This document shows positions 44,608 to 52,615 of a stretch of 64,000 bases of DNA, in pieces. Position 1 is the first letter of the stretch, and every line of letters begins with the position of its first letter. This DNA comes from Actinomadura atramentaria DSM 43919 (GTDB lineage Bacteria > Actinomycetota > Actinomycetes > Streptosporangiales > Streptosporangiaceae). A model generated the notes under the pieces. It made no database searches. It worked only from the letters and a program-made list of their open reading frames with translations, and was not told the origin of the DNA. The translations under genes and the position numbers were made by a program. The stretch covers positions 62,001 through 126,000 of the forward strand of contig NZ_KB907214.1 in assembly GCF_000381885.1 (NCBI RefSeq), written 5' to 3'.

Positions 44608-45575
44608 CGGGATGCGTTCCTTTCGTCGGCAGTCGCGGAGCGTGCCCTTGCCGGTGGCGGTGTGAGGCTGGCGGACAAGCCGCCGTCGACGTAGAGCGTG
44701 TGGCCGGTGACGTAGGCAGCGTGGGGGCTGACCAGGTAGGCGATGGCGTCGGCGACGTCGGCGGGGGTGCCGGGCCGGGCGGCGGGAATCCGGGCGCTGA
44801 GCATCCGGCGCGGCCAGTGGGGATCGGCGGCGTTGGGGCCGGAGTCGATCGCGCCGGGCGCGACCGCGTTGACGCGGATGCCCGGTGCCAGGTGGCAGGC
44901 CAGGTACCGGGTGATCGCCGCGAGGGCGGCCTTGGAAGCGTGGTACGCCGCCGAGTCGGGGCCGATGAAACGCTCGGCGACGGATGTCACCACGACGACG
45001 CTCCGCAGCGAGCCGCGACGCGTTTCGTGCGGGGGGTCCTCGGAGACGAGGGACGGCTGCGTCGTGAGGCTAGCGGCTGCGCGGACGAGCAGAAGCGGCG
45101 CGGTGATCCCGGCGTGCAGGACGGTGTCGATCTGGGCGGCGGTCGCCTGCCACAGCGGGGTGGTGTCGATGATCGCGGCGCAGTGGACCAGGGCGTCCAG
45201 CCGCCCGAAGCGGGAGACGGCCGCGGCGACGACCGCCTCGACATCGTCGTCCTGGTCATCCGCAGCGCCGCCGTCGGTTCGCGCGGCGGCCTCGCGGACG
45301 TTGCGGGGTACGAGGTCGAGTCGGTAGAAGGTCAGACGGTCGCCGTTGGGGTCGAGGCGGCGTTGCAGTGCGGCGGCACGGTCGGCGTTGCGATGGTAGG
45401 TGGCCGCGATCCGGTAGCCGTCGAGGAGAAGGCGTTCGATGGCCGCGGCGCCGATGTCGCCGCTGCCGCCGGTAATCAGGGCGACGGGACGGTCGTCGGC
45501 GGGCTGGCTGGCGGAAGCGCTGCCGACCGTTGTCGGGGAAGGCGCTGCGGTACGCGCTGCGGGTTGCGAGGTCAT
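44604..45575 (-). CDS. Short-chain dehydrogenase/reductase
   Basis: 323 residues. An NAD(P)-binding turn GGSGDIG (about 36-42), catalytic Ser in VVVTSVAERF and YHASK (Tyr/Lys) further on, and a C-terminal VTGHTLYVDGGL complete an SDR. Two acidic inserts, DGGAADDQDDD near residue 100 and a loop near 180, lengthen it over the usual 250 residues. It would supply or remove the keto group used by the aminotransferase encoded just downstream (4-bp overlap). Confidence 0.88.
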   Translation of the reverse strand: MTSQPAARTAAPSPTTVGSASASQPADDRPVALITGGSGDIGAAAIERLLLDGYRIAATYHRNADRAAALQRRLDPNGDRLTFYRLDLVPRNVREAAARTDGGAADDQDDDVEAVVAAAVSRFGRLDALVHCAAIIDTTPLWQATAAQIDTVLHAGITAPLLLVRAAASLTTQPSLVSEDPPHETRRGSLRSVVVVTSVAERFIGPDSAAYHASKAALAAITRYLACHLAPGIRVNAVAPGAIDSGPNAADPHWPRRMLSARIPAARPGTPADVADAIAYLVSPHAAYVTGHTLYVDGGLSASLTPPPARARSATADERNASR

Positions 45576-46558
45576 GAGGGATCAGGCCAGGCGTCGATGC
45601 GGGCTTGGAAGGCGGCGAGCATGGCCGGGTCGGGCCATCTGCGACCGAAGTACGGGACTCCGGCCAGGTATTCGATGCCGCGGTAGAGGGAGAGGCGGGC
45701 GACGGTGTCGTCAGGGAGCCGACGGACCGCCTGGTAGCCCTCCAGGAACGGCGCTTGCAGGTCGGGGTGCCGCTCGAAGATCCACATTCCCGGTTTAACG
45801 AGGTCCCAGAGCGGGTCGTAGAAAGCCGCCGCCTCGAAGTCGATGATTCCGACCTCCTGGTGGGGGCCGCGGTCGATGAGGTTGGGCAGGTACAGGTCGC
45901 GGTGCGTCAGCGCCGGGCGGATGCCGTCGGGCAGACCGTCGATCAGGGTCTTGAGCCTGGCCGCCATGGCGTCCAGGCGTCGGTCGTCGAGGATCGAGGC
46001 GGTGCGATTGTCGTCGACGACCTTGGCCAGCCGCGAGCGGCACGCGGCCGTCCACGACGGGTAGCTGCGGTATCCGGCGGCGTCCTCGGCGAAGCGGGGC
46101 CCGGTGACGGTGTGCATTCCGGCGACTGCGCGTCCAATGCGCTCAGCCAGATCGGCGCGCTGGGCGGGATCGTCGGGCAGCACCGCCGCGGCATCGTGGC
46201 CGGTGAGCCAGGTCTGCACGTAGTAGGGCCTGCCGAGCGCGTTGCGCTCGGCGGCGTCGTCGGCGGCGACGACCTGCGGGACGGTGACGCCTCCGGCGGC
46301 CGCGAGTTGCTGGGCGGTGATCTGGCGGTGCATGTCGGCGGGGCTGACGCGGCGGATGCCGGTTTTGAGCAGGTAGTGGCCGGACGGTGAGGCGACCTTC
46401 CACGCAAGGTGGCCGAATCCGACGGTCAGGGCGTCGATTCGCTGTGCGTCCTCGCCCGTCGCGTCGCTGAACGCGGTGGCTGCGGCGTCGATGCTGATCT
46501 GCGGCGTGTTCTCGGGTGCGGACTGGGGCGGCGGGCCCAGGCGTGCGGGTGGGGTCAT
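45572..46558 (-). CDS. APH-fold small-molecule phosphotransferase, copy 2
   Basis: 328 residues. The catalytic loop LTHRDLYLPNLI and metal-binding GIIDFEAAAFYDP identify the aminoglycoside phosphotransferase fold; the variant HRDLY (rather than HGDLH) is seen in some choline-kinase/thiamine-kinase-like enzymes. It may phosphorylate a cyclitol or sugar hydroxyl. Start overlaps the HprK-like gene stop by 4 bp, stop overlaps the SDR start. Confidence 0.85.
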   Translation of the reverse strand: MTPPARLGPPPQSAPENTPQISIDAAATAFSDATGEDAQRIDALTVGFGHLAWKVASPSGHYLLKTGIRRVSPADMHRQITAQQLAAAGGVTVPQVVAADDAAERNALGRPYYVQTWLTGHDAAAVLPDDPAQRADLAERIGRAVAGMHTVTGPRFAEDAAGYRSYPSWTAACRSRLAKVVDDNRTASILDDRRLDAMAARLKTLIDGLPDGIRPALTHRDLYLPNLIDRGPHQEVGIIDFEAAAFYDPLWDLVKPGMWIFERHPDLQAPFLEGYQAVRRLPDDTVARLSLYRGIEYLAGVPYFGRRWPDPAMLAAFQARIDAWPDPS

Positions 46559-47796
46559 CGCGGGTCCTTGAACGGCGGGACGGTGTCGGCAGTGCCTGGT
46601 CCGTGCGGGGCGTCGAGCCCGTCGATGCGGCCGATCAGCGCTGCGGCGGTGGCGAGCACGTCGGATGCGGGCGCGCGGACCTGCAGCGCGGGAAGCGCGG
46701 CCAACGCATTCACGACGCGTTGGGCGCCGGACGTCGCGGTGGCGGGAGGAAGCGTGCCCGGGTGAGTCGCGGCTGCCGTCGGTGGTGGTGCTTCGGCTGG
46801 GATGAGGAAGAACGGGTCGAGCCAGCGTTCGATCGGGTCGGGGAGCTGCTGGAGGCCGCTGAGCCGTTCGACGACCTGCCGGGGCGTCAGAAGCTCGATG
46901 TCCCCTGCACGGTCGGGTCCGGTGAAGGAGGGAAAGATCAGGACGTTCGGGTGGGCGGCGGCGGCCAGGTCCGCCTCGGTGATCGCGGCGGCGGACTCGG
47001 GCCGCAGGTAGATGCTGCCGAGGGTGGCGGTCGAGGTCGAGCCCGCCGATCGCACGCGACGGCCGGCACCGCCCAAAGGGCCGATCATGTCGACGCGGAC
47101 CTCGATGCCCCGGGGCCAGCCGCGGCAGATCACGCTGCCCGCCCCGCGTGTTGGGTCGAGCGCCGGTGCGCCGTGGTCTTGGCAGGCCGGTCGGCAGCCG
47201 GTGAGGTGAAACGTGCTGTCGTCATTGCTGATCAACGCCGCCCGCCGAGCGCATTGCCGGGCTAGGTCCAGCAGCGCCAGCAGCAAGCTGGTCTTTCCCG
47301 ATCTGCTGGGACCGATCAGCGTGATGCATCGCCGACTCCCCGTGCGGACGGTGAACGCGAGCGCCGCCGCCGGGAGGAACACCGCTCCCGCCGCCTGCAA
47401 TTGACGGCGCAGGAGCGCGCGGACCAGCCGCATCGCGGATCGCACGACCTGCTGATCGCCGGTGCCCGGGTGCTGCCGCAGCCACAGCATCCGGTCGGTC
47501 GGATGCACGTAGAGCACGCGTGGCACTTCACCGTCCTCGGGGACGGTCTCAGGCACCGGGAACCAATCATCGCAAGGAGCGCTTTCGGCGATGATCAACG
47601 TCCACTCAGGTCCATGCGAGACGTCATCGTCTTCAACCGAACCGGAGGGGACCAGGACACGGGAGTCGAAACCGGCGATGCCGGGGTCGACGGTAGCGGA
47701 GGTGCGAGGTGCTGGCGGCATGGTCACCCAGGGAGAGCAGTCCCTGGTCAGCGCGGCGGCGAGAGCCGGAGGCGCCATGACTCGCACGCCGATCAC
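46555..47796 (-). CDS. HprK-like kinase, second copy
   Basis: 413 residues from GTG 47794-47796, which overlaps the stop of the upstream APH gene as GTGA and has AAGGGAG 6 bp upstream. LIGPSRSGKTSLLLALL near residue 160 is the P-loop; ISNDDSTF follows as the conserved NDD segment of the HprK/PEPCK fold. The N-terminal 140 residues contain a small domain (RVLYVHPTDRMLWLRQHPG). It is a diverged relative of the kinase at 41634-42695. A longer upstream reading frame overlaps the APH gene and is not protein-like. Confidence 0.7.
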   Translation of the reverse strand: MIGVRVMAPPALAAALTRDCSPWVTMPPAPRTSATVDPGIAGFDSRVLVPSGSVEDDDVSHGPEWTLIIAESAPCDDWFPVPETVPEDGEVPRVLYVHPTDRMLWLRQHPGTGDQQVVRSAMRLVRALLRRQLQAAGAVFLPAAALAFTVRTGSRRCITLIGPSRSGKTSLLLALLDLARQCARRAALISNDDSTFHLTGCRPACQDHGAPALDPTRGAGSVICRGWPRGIEVRVDMIGPLGGAGRRVRSAGSTSTATLGSIYLRPESAAAITEADLAAAAHPNVLIFPSFTGPDRAGDIELLTPRQVVERLSGLQQLPDPIERWLDPFFLIPAEAPPPTAAATHPGTLPPATATSGAQRVVNALAALPALQVRAPASDVLATAAALIGRIDGLDAPHGPGTADTVPPFKDPR

Positions 47797-48860
47797 GCCG
47801 TTCTCCCTTCGATCCGGTCGGCATGCCGGGCCGTCGCCGCGTTGAGCAGTTCGCCGAGCAATCCGTTGAGCAGTTCGGCGCGCGCCGGATCGGTCAGCAC
47901 AGCCAGTGCGGCGAGCGGGCGGTGGAGCGCTTGCATGATCGGACGGCCGGCACGGCGCAACGCGTGCAGGTGGCGGGGGTCGGGGAGCTGCGAGGCGACC
48001 ATGCACGGCCACAGCGCGTGAAGCTCGGCGAGGCCGAGCGGCGCGGCCATGTTCCGGTAGGCCGCCAGAAGGGTCGCGAGCGCGTCCGGGCGGAGCCGGT
48101 AGTCCCCCGGCCCGTGACGGCCGAGCATCAGGCAGGCGTACGCCACGTCCCAGATCCGGGGGCGCCGGTCGACACCGTCCAGGTCCACGATCGCGGCCAT
48201 CCGCGGGCCATGCACCAGCAGGTTCCCGCCGTGGAAGTCACCGTGGGTCCAGGCTTCGGGCAGCCGATCGCGGTCCACCGGCCGGTTCGCCAGGTACTCG
48301 CCGAGCGCCGCGACATGAGGCCGGTAGCGCGCCAGCACCGGCCGGTCGGCGATGCCTGTGAGATCGGTGACGGCGGCCCACATGCTGTCGGGGAAATCCA
48401 ACCACGCGTTCCACGCCAGATCGCCGGGAACCGGCCGGATGTCCCCGGTGAGCGCGTGGCGGTGCAGGGCGGCGAGGGCGGTCCCGGCCGCCGACAAGTC
48501 CGATGGCTCGGCGGAGCAGGAGCGGCCGGCGACGAAGCCGGTCGCGGTCCACACCTGCCCGCCGACGGCGACGGCGCCGTGCCCGTCGAGGTCGCGTAGC
48601 ACCGGGGCGAACGGCACGCCGACGCGGCGGGCGTCGTCGGCGAAGTCCGCCAGGAACCGCACACGGTCCAGCCGGGGGTCGCGGTGGTGGTTGCGCAGCA
48701 CCCAGCGGCGCGGGTCGCGCACGTCTCCGACCACGGCCATGCCGTTCGCGGTGGCGCCTTGCGCCATCAGTTCACCGCGGGCGGCGGGCAACCCGAAGCA
48801 TTCCCGCGCCACCCACAGCGCCGTTCGAACCCCCGGTGGACGACCCGATCTCCAGTTCAT
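47793..48860 (-). CDS. APH-fold small-molecule phosphotransferase, copy 1
   Basis: 355 residues. HGDFHGGNLLVHG and AAIVDLDGVDRRPRIWDVAY are the catalytic and metal-binding segments of the APH/homoserine kinase-II fold. An early GELMAQGATANGMAVVGD holds the nucleotide-binding strand. It has 4-bp overlaps at both ends, with the TIM-barrel gene before it and the HprK-like gene after it. Low identity to the second APH gene suggests a different phosphorylation step rather than a duplication. Confidence 0.85.
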   Translation of the reverse strand: MNWRSGRPPGVRTALWVARECFGLPAARGELMAQGATANGMAVVGDVRDPRRWVLRNHHRDPRLDRVRFLADFADDARRVGVPFAPVLRDLDGHGAVAVGGQVWTATGFVAGRSCSAEPSDLSAAGTALAALHRHALTGDIRPVPGDLAWNAWLDFPDSMWAAVTDLTGIADRPVLARYRPHVAALGEYLANRPVDRDRLPEAWTHGDFHGGNLLVHGPRMAAIVDLDGVDRRPRIWDVAYACLMLGRHGPGDYRLRPDALATLLAAYRNMAAPLGLAELHALWPCMVASQLPDPRHLHALRRAGRPIMQALHRPLAALAVLTDPARAELLNGLLGELLNAATARHADRIEGRTA

Positions 48861-49843
48861 ACCGCATCGTCCGTTTCAAGTCCGGTATCGACCGAGTGCA
48901 GCACGGCGGTCAGCGCGGCGGCGGCGCGGCGCAGCAGCTCGGCGGTCACGTCGCTTTCCATGTGCGGCTGCGGCGAGTCGCCGCGCAGCGACCCTCCAGT
49001 CGCCGTTCGGGCCGCCGACCGTGGAACCGCAGCGCACGGGACCTCGACCGACAACGCCGAGTGATACCCGACCGCGGCACAGGCGTGCAGCACACCGGCC
49101 CAGTCCGTCTGGCCGGTTCCCGGCAGGACGCGCCGAGGCGGGCCTTGCGCGGCGTCGAACACCACGTCGGCGACCTGCACCCATCCCACCGAGCCGACGG
49201 GCAGGGCACCGATCGCGGTCGCCGGGTCGTCGAAGACCACCGCGTAGGTCGCAGTGTCGACCAGCAGCTTCGGCGTCGCCGCAGGTTCGGCCGCCCGCCA
49301 GGATTCCCAGAGCCACCCGGCCCTGGCCAGGTGGAACGGGTCGTGGATCTCCACGTGCAGCGCGATCCCGTGTGCGGCGGCGGCGCGAGCCAACTCCAGC
49401 GCCCGCCTGGTCAAGGTGGCGGCGTCGAGCCCAGCCCCGGGCGAGGCGGGGCGGGGCACGAACACGGTCAACTCAGCCCGGTGGTGGCGATAGCGGGCGG
49501 CCAGCGCGCAGGTGGAGTTCCAGCGCCGCAGCGCCTGGGGCCACGCCGCCGCCGGTACGGTGAGGTCGGCGGGGACGCCCGTGCCGCAGGAGATGCGGGC
49601 GATCCGCACCCCGGCCGCATCAAGGAGATGCTGCAGCGGGCCGGTACCCAGCGTCCGTTCCGCAGCGGCCACGTGGTGGGCGGCCACCTCCAGCGCGGCG
49701 AAGCCGGCGGCTCCCGCCCCCCGCGCGAACGCCGGGAGCGGGACGTCGTAGCCCGCCGTTGCCTGGTCGACCGACCGTTCCCACCACGATCGCCCTACCG
49801 ATGGACGGCACCGCCGCGCAGGGTCCGGATTGATGTTCGTCAT
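48857..49843 (-). CDS. Sugar phosphate isomerase/epimerase-like TIM-barrel protein (AP_endonuc_2 fold)
   Basis: 328 residues. The strand ends HVEIHDPFH (Glu), KLLVDTATYAVVFDD (Asp) and ALSVEVP (Glu) are the metal-binding positions of the xylose-isomerase-like fold used by inosose isomerases and sugar-phosphate epimerases. Together with the inositol-phosphate synthase two genes upstream it fits cyclitol metabolism. Start ATG 49841-49843 lies 38 bp after the MAT gene; its stop overlaps the APH start. Confidence 0.78.
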   Translation of the reverse strand: MTNINPDPARRCRPSVGRSWWERSVDQATAGYDVPLPAFARGAGAAGFAALEVAAHHVAAAERTLGTGPLQHLLDAAGVRIARISCGTGVPADLTVPAAAWPQALRRWNSTCALAARYRHHRAELTVFVPRPASPGAGLDAATLTRRALELARAAAAHGIALHVEIHDPFHLARAGWLWESWRAAEPAATPKLLVDTATYAVVFDDPATAIGALPVGSVGWVQVADVVFDAAQGPPRRVLPGTGQTDWAGVLHACAAVGYHSALSVEVPCAAVPRSAARTATGGSLRGDSPQPHMESDVTAELLRRAAAALTAVLHSVDTGLETDDAV

Positions 49844-49881
49844 CGAGACCTCGTCGTTGACGTCGTTGGAACCTGAGCGGA

Positions 49882-51114
49882 TCAGTGCAGGGCGAACGCG
49901 CCGCTCAGCAGCCCGTCGAGCGTGTCGGGGATCATCTTGAGCCGGTCGGTGATCAGCGACCGCAGTTCGTCGGCGTCCGGGATCGCCCCTCGGCCAGGTT
50001 CGACGGTGACCAGGACCGCGTGCGGGTCGGTGATGAGCTGCCCGGTCTGGCCGATGATCACGACTTCCGCGCCCAGGCCGTAGCTTTCCGCAACCGCCTG
50101 CACGACCAGATCGGCGCCGATGCAGTACACCTTGCCCGTGTGATAGACGGGGTTCTTGCCGCTGATTCCCTCCATGGTGAAGGGCCGCCCGGCCGAGATC
50201 AGACCGCCGTACCGGTTCCCGCGCCCGACCAAACCCTCATCGCCCGTCTCGATCGACGAACCCGTCAGCGTCAGGTACAGCTCGGGCCGGTCGTAGTCGT
50301 CGCGCATGTTGAGGTGGATCAGCGTTTCGTGATCGGGCAGCAGCCGTGCCGCGTGCTCAGCGAGGCGGTCCCGCGCCCAGTCCAGATTCGCGCGATAGGC
50401 GTCCAGGTCGGGCACGTGCCGCGCGAGCTGGGGAACGCACGCGGTCACCTCGACGCGGCGCCCCGTTCTGCATGCCATCACCTTCACGTCACTGCCCAGC
50501 CACGGCGGCCGGGCGGCTCCGGCGAGCACCTTCTCGACGTCCAGCACGAACCGCTCGGTCGGGGTGAACGGGCCGTACGCCGCGCCGGAGGAGGTGTCGT
50601 TGCACGCCAGCCGTCGCAGCTCGGGCAGGTCGTCGATGCCGGCCGGGTTGAACCACCGCGAGCGCCGGTTGGAGGCGGTGTCCTTGGCGCCGATCCCGCC
50701 CGGGGAGTCCCCGGTGGAGACCTCGTAGATCAATCGCAGGTCCCGGTCGAGGTCGAGCATGGCGAAGCGGTCGGCGAAGAAGCTCCGGCATGCGTCGGTG
50801 AGCAGGTCACGCACCGGGATCGCCGTACCGGCGTAGGACGCCGACGCGCGGCCGTTCAGCAGCACCCGCACGGGAGACAGCAGCTCGCCAGAGCCGAAGT
50901 CGACACGGACCCGGCCCCCCAGAATCCCGACCTTGTCGAACTGGTGGTGCAGCACGGCGCCGAAGGCGTCGAGCGTGTAGCGCGCGTAGACGCGCGACAG
51001 GTGCTCGGCCAACGCGTCGGCCAGCGTGTCGGGATGGCCCTGGCCTTTCCGTTCGACGACCTCGAACGACTGGTCGGCGCGGCGCGCCGACGCCGGGGCG
51101 CAGACGATGTTCAT
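49882..51114 (-). CDS. Archaeal-type S-adenosylmethionine synthetase
   Basis: 410 residues; AAGGGAG 6 bp before the ATG. GQGHPDTLADALAEHLSR (24-41), HHQFDKVGILGG, TASNRRSRWFNP and YHTGKVY match the archaeal AdoMet synthetase family (PF01941), which is distinct from the bacterial MetK that every actinomycete needs. In bacteria such copies occur mostly in biosynthetic clusters. No methyltransferase lies in the cluster, so the AdoMet could feed another transfer (aminocarboxypropyl, adenosyl) or a diverged reaction. Second gene of the main operon, 64 bp after the inositol-phosphate synthase. Confidence 0.85.
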   Translation of the reverse strand: MNIVCAPASARRADQSFEVVERKGQGHPDTLADALAEHLSRVYARYTLDAFGAVLHHQFDKVGILGGRVRVDFGSGELLSPVRVLLNGRASASYAGTAIPVRDLLTDACRSFFADRFAMLDLDRDLRLIYEVSTGDSPGGIGAKDTASNRRSRWFNPAGIDDLPELRRLACNDTSSGAAYGPFTPTERFVLDVEKVLAGAARPPWLGSDVKVMACRTGRRVEVTACVPQLARHVPDLDAYRANLDWARDRLAEHAARLLPDHETLIHLNMRDDYDRPELYLTLTGSSIETGDEGLVGRGNRYGGLISAGRPFTMEGISGKNPVYHTGKVYCIGADLVVQAVAESYGLGAEVVIIGQTGQLITDPHAVLVTVEPGRGAIPDADELRSLITDRLKMIPDTLDGLLSGAFALH

Positions 51115-51178
51115 GACGAACTCCCTTCAACGAAGCAGCGGTTCTTTCCGGTGGCAGACCGACCGGCGGGGAGGCGGC

Positions 51179-52441
51179 TCAGCGCGCGCGGGCGGGCGAG
51201 CCGGTGGCCGCGGTGGCGTGGCTCGCGCTCGTCCTGACGGAGGACAGGTTGGTGGCGAAGTCGCTGAGCAGATTCCACTGCGCGGCCAGGTCGTGCGGCG
51301 GGCCGTCACCGGCGGGGTCCTTGAAGAAGAACGCCAGTTCTTCCAGCGTTCCGCTGGCCCCGACGTCCAGTGCGCGAGCGGTGAGCCGGACCAGGTCCAG
51401 CACCAAGGGCGCGGCGAGCGCCGAGTCGACGCCCTCCCAGGTGAACTGCAGTCGGCCGCCGACTCCGAGGAAGCCGGCGAACGTCATCAGGTCCCAGGCG
51501 GTCTTGCGATCACCAAGCACGGGGAGGTTGTCGATGTGTACCTGACCGGGCGGGAGATAGCCCAGCGTGCCAGCCAGGACGTGCTGCTTGCTGGTCGACT
51601 TCGACTCCGCAGGCCCTGACTCCTGCAGTGTCGCGCCGTCTCCGCCGCCCAGCAGGTTCGTCCCCGACCATGACGTCACCCGCAGGTTCCGCCGGGCGAA
51701 CATCGGCCCGAGAGCGCTCTTGACCAGCGTCTCGCCGGTCTTGCCGTCCCGGCCGCCCAACGGCACGCCGCGGCGGCGGGCCAGGGTCTCCACAGCGGGC
51801 AACGACGCGCCCGTCGATGGCGTGAAGTTGACGTACGCGCAGCCTTCCAGCACGGCGGCCAGCGCGAACAGCGTGCTGTCGGGAACCACCGGCTGATCCG
51901 CCCGCACCGCTGCCAGCAACGCCTCGGGCTCGGCATGGGCGGGGTGCGGCGCGACCGGCGCCTCCGTCGAGGCGAGGTTCACCACCACGATCCGGTCCAC
52001 GCCCTCAACGTCCCTGAACTGGGCCAGGTCCTCGCGCACCTGCAGCACGCGCTGCTCAGCGGGCCCCGACGGCGCGGGACGGACCGCGCGTTCGACGCGG
52101 TTCAGCCCGGTCATGACGCGCTCCGCGAGCAGGGGCGCAGGGACCACCCCGCCGCGAACGAGGCGATCAGCGCGCTCGACCAGCGAAGTCGCCTCCACGT
52201 CGTGCCCGCCGAACACCAGATCGCGCATCTCCGGCAGGTCGGCGCCCGCGAACGGCGGGAGCGCGGTTACGCACCCGGTCATGTCCGCCAAGCTCGCGCC
52301 GAGGGCCAACGCGCCGACAACCGTCGTGACGGCCACCGATCCGCGCGCACCGATCACCCACACTCCGACCTTCCGCTGCTCGTCCCTCCCGTCTTCGAAC
52401 GCGAACGGCTTCGCGGCGGATGGTGCTGGTTTCGATGACAC
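51179..52441 (-). CDS. Inositol-3-phosphate synthase family enzyme (cyclitol phosphate synthase)
   Basis: 420 residues from GTG 52439-52441, which has AGGAG 5-6 bp upstream; a longer start at 52498 has none. WVIGARGSVAVTT (28-40) is the NAD-binding turn. The substrate domain shows YVNFTPSTGASLP, GRDGKTGETLVKSALGPMF, SWSGTNLLGGGDGATL and FFFKDPAGDGPPHDL, with the catalytic lysines in the first two. This is the 420-residue MIPS type, not the short actinobacterial ino1. MIPS homologues in secondary clusters (for example Ari2 of aristeromycin biosynthesis) make a five-membered cyclitol phosphate, so the product may be inositol phosphate or a cyclopentane. First gene of the operon. Confidence 0.85.
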   Translation of the reverse strand: MSSKPAPSAAKPFAFEDGRDEQRKVGVWVIGARGSVAVTTVVGALALGASLADMTGCVTALPPFAGADLPEMRDLVFGGHDVEATSLVERADRLVRGGVVPAPLLAERVMTGLNRVERAVRPAPSGPAEQRVLQVREDLAQFRDVEGVDRIVVVNLASTEAPVAPHPAHAEPEALLAAVRADQPVVPDSTLFALAAVLEGCAYVNFTPSTGASLPAVETLARRRGVPLGGRDGKTGETLVKSALGPMFARRNLRVTSWSGTNLLGGGDGATLQESGPAESKSTSKQHVLAGTLGYLPPGQVHIDNLPVLGDRKTAWDLMTFAGFLGVGGRLQFTWEGVDSALAAPLVLDLVRLTARALDVGASGTLEELAFFFKDPAGDGPPHDLAAQWNLLSDFATNLSSVRTSASHATAATGSPARAR

Positions 52442-52615
52442 GGCGGCTCCTGACGACGACACGGAAAACGGAATCTTCGAACGTCCTGACCGGTTCACGA
52501 CCGGCGAGGTGTCGTTCCTGAGTGAACGCCGCAGCCGCTCACGGGAAAAGGGGGCCGCCCGGCCCGCGTCTTGAAAGTATTGAAAGTCGACGAAGGCCGA
52601 CCGTGGAGGACCGCG
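52442..52615. promoter_or_regulatory. Divergent promoter region of cargo cluster with tandem 9-mer
   Basis: A 174-bp gap between the inositol-phosphate synthase operon and the HTH/TPR regulator. TTGAAAGTA (52571-52579) is followed directly by TTGAAAGTC (52580-52588), an AT-rich direct repeat in GC-rich DNA that ends 27 bp before the regulator start. It is the best candidate binding site for the regulator. Confidence 0.55.
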
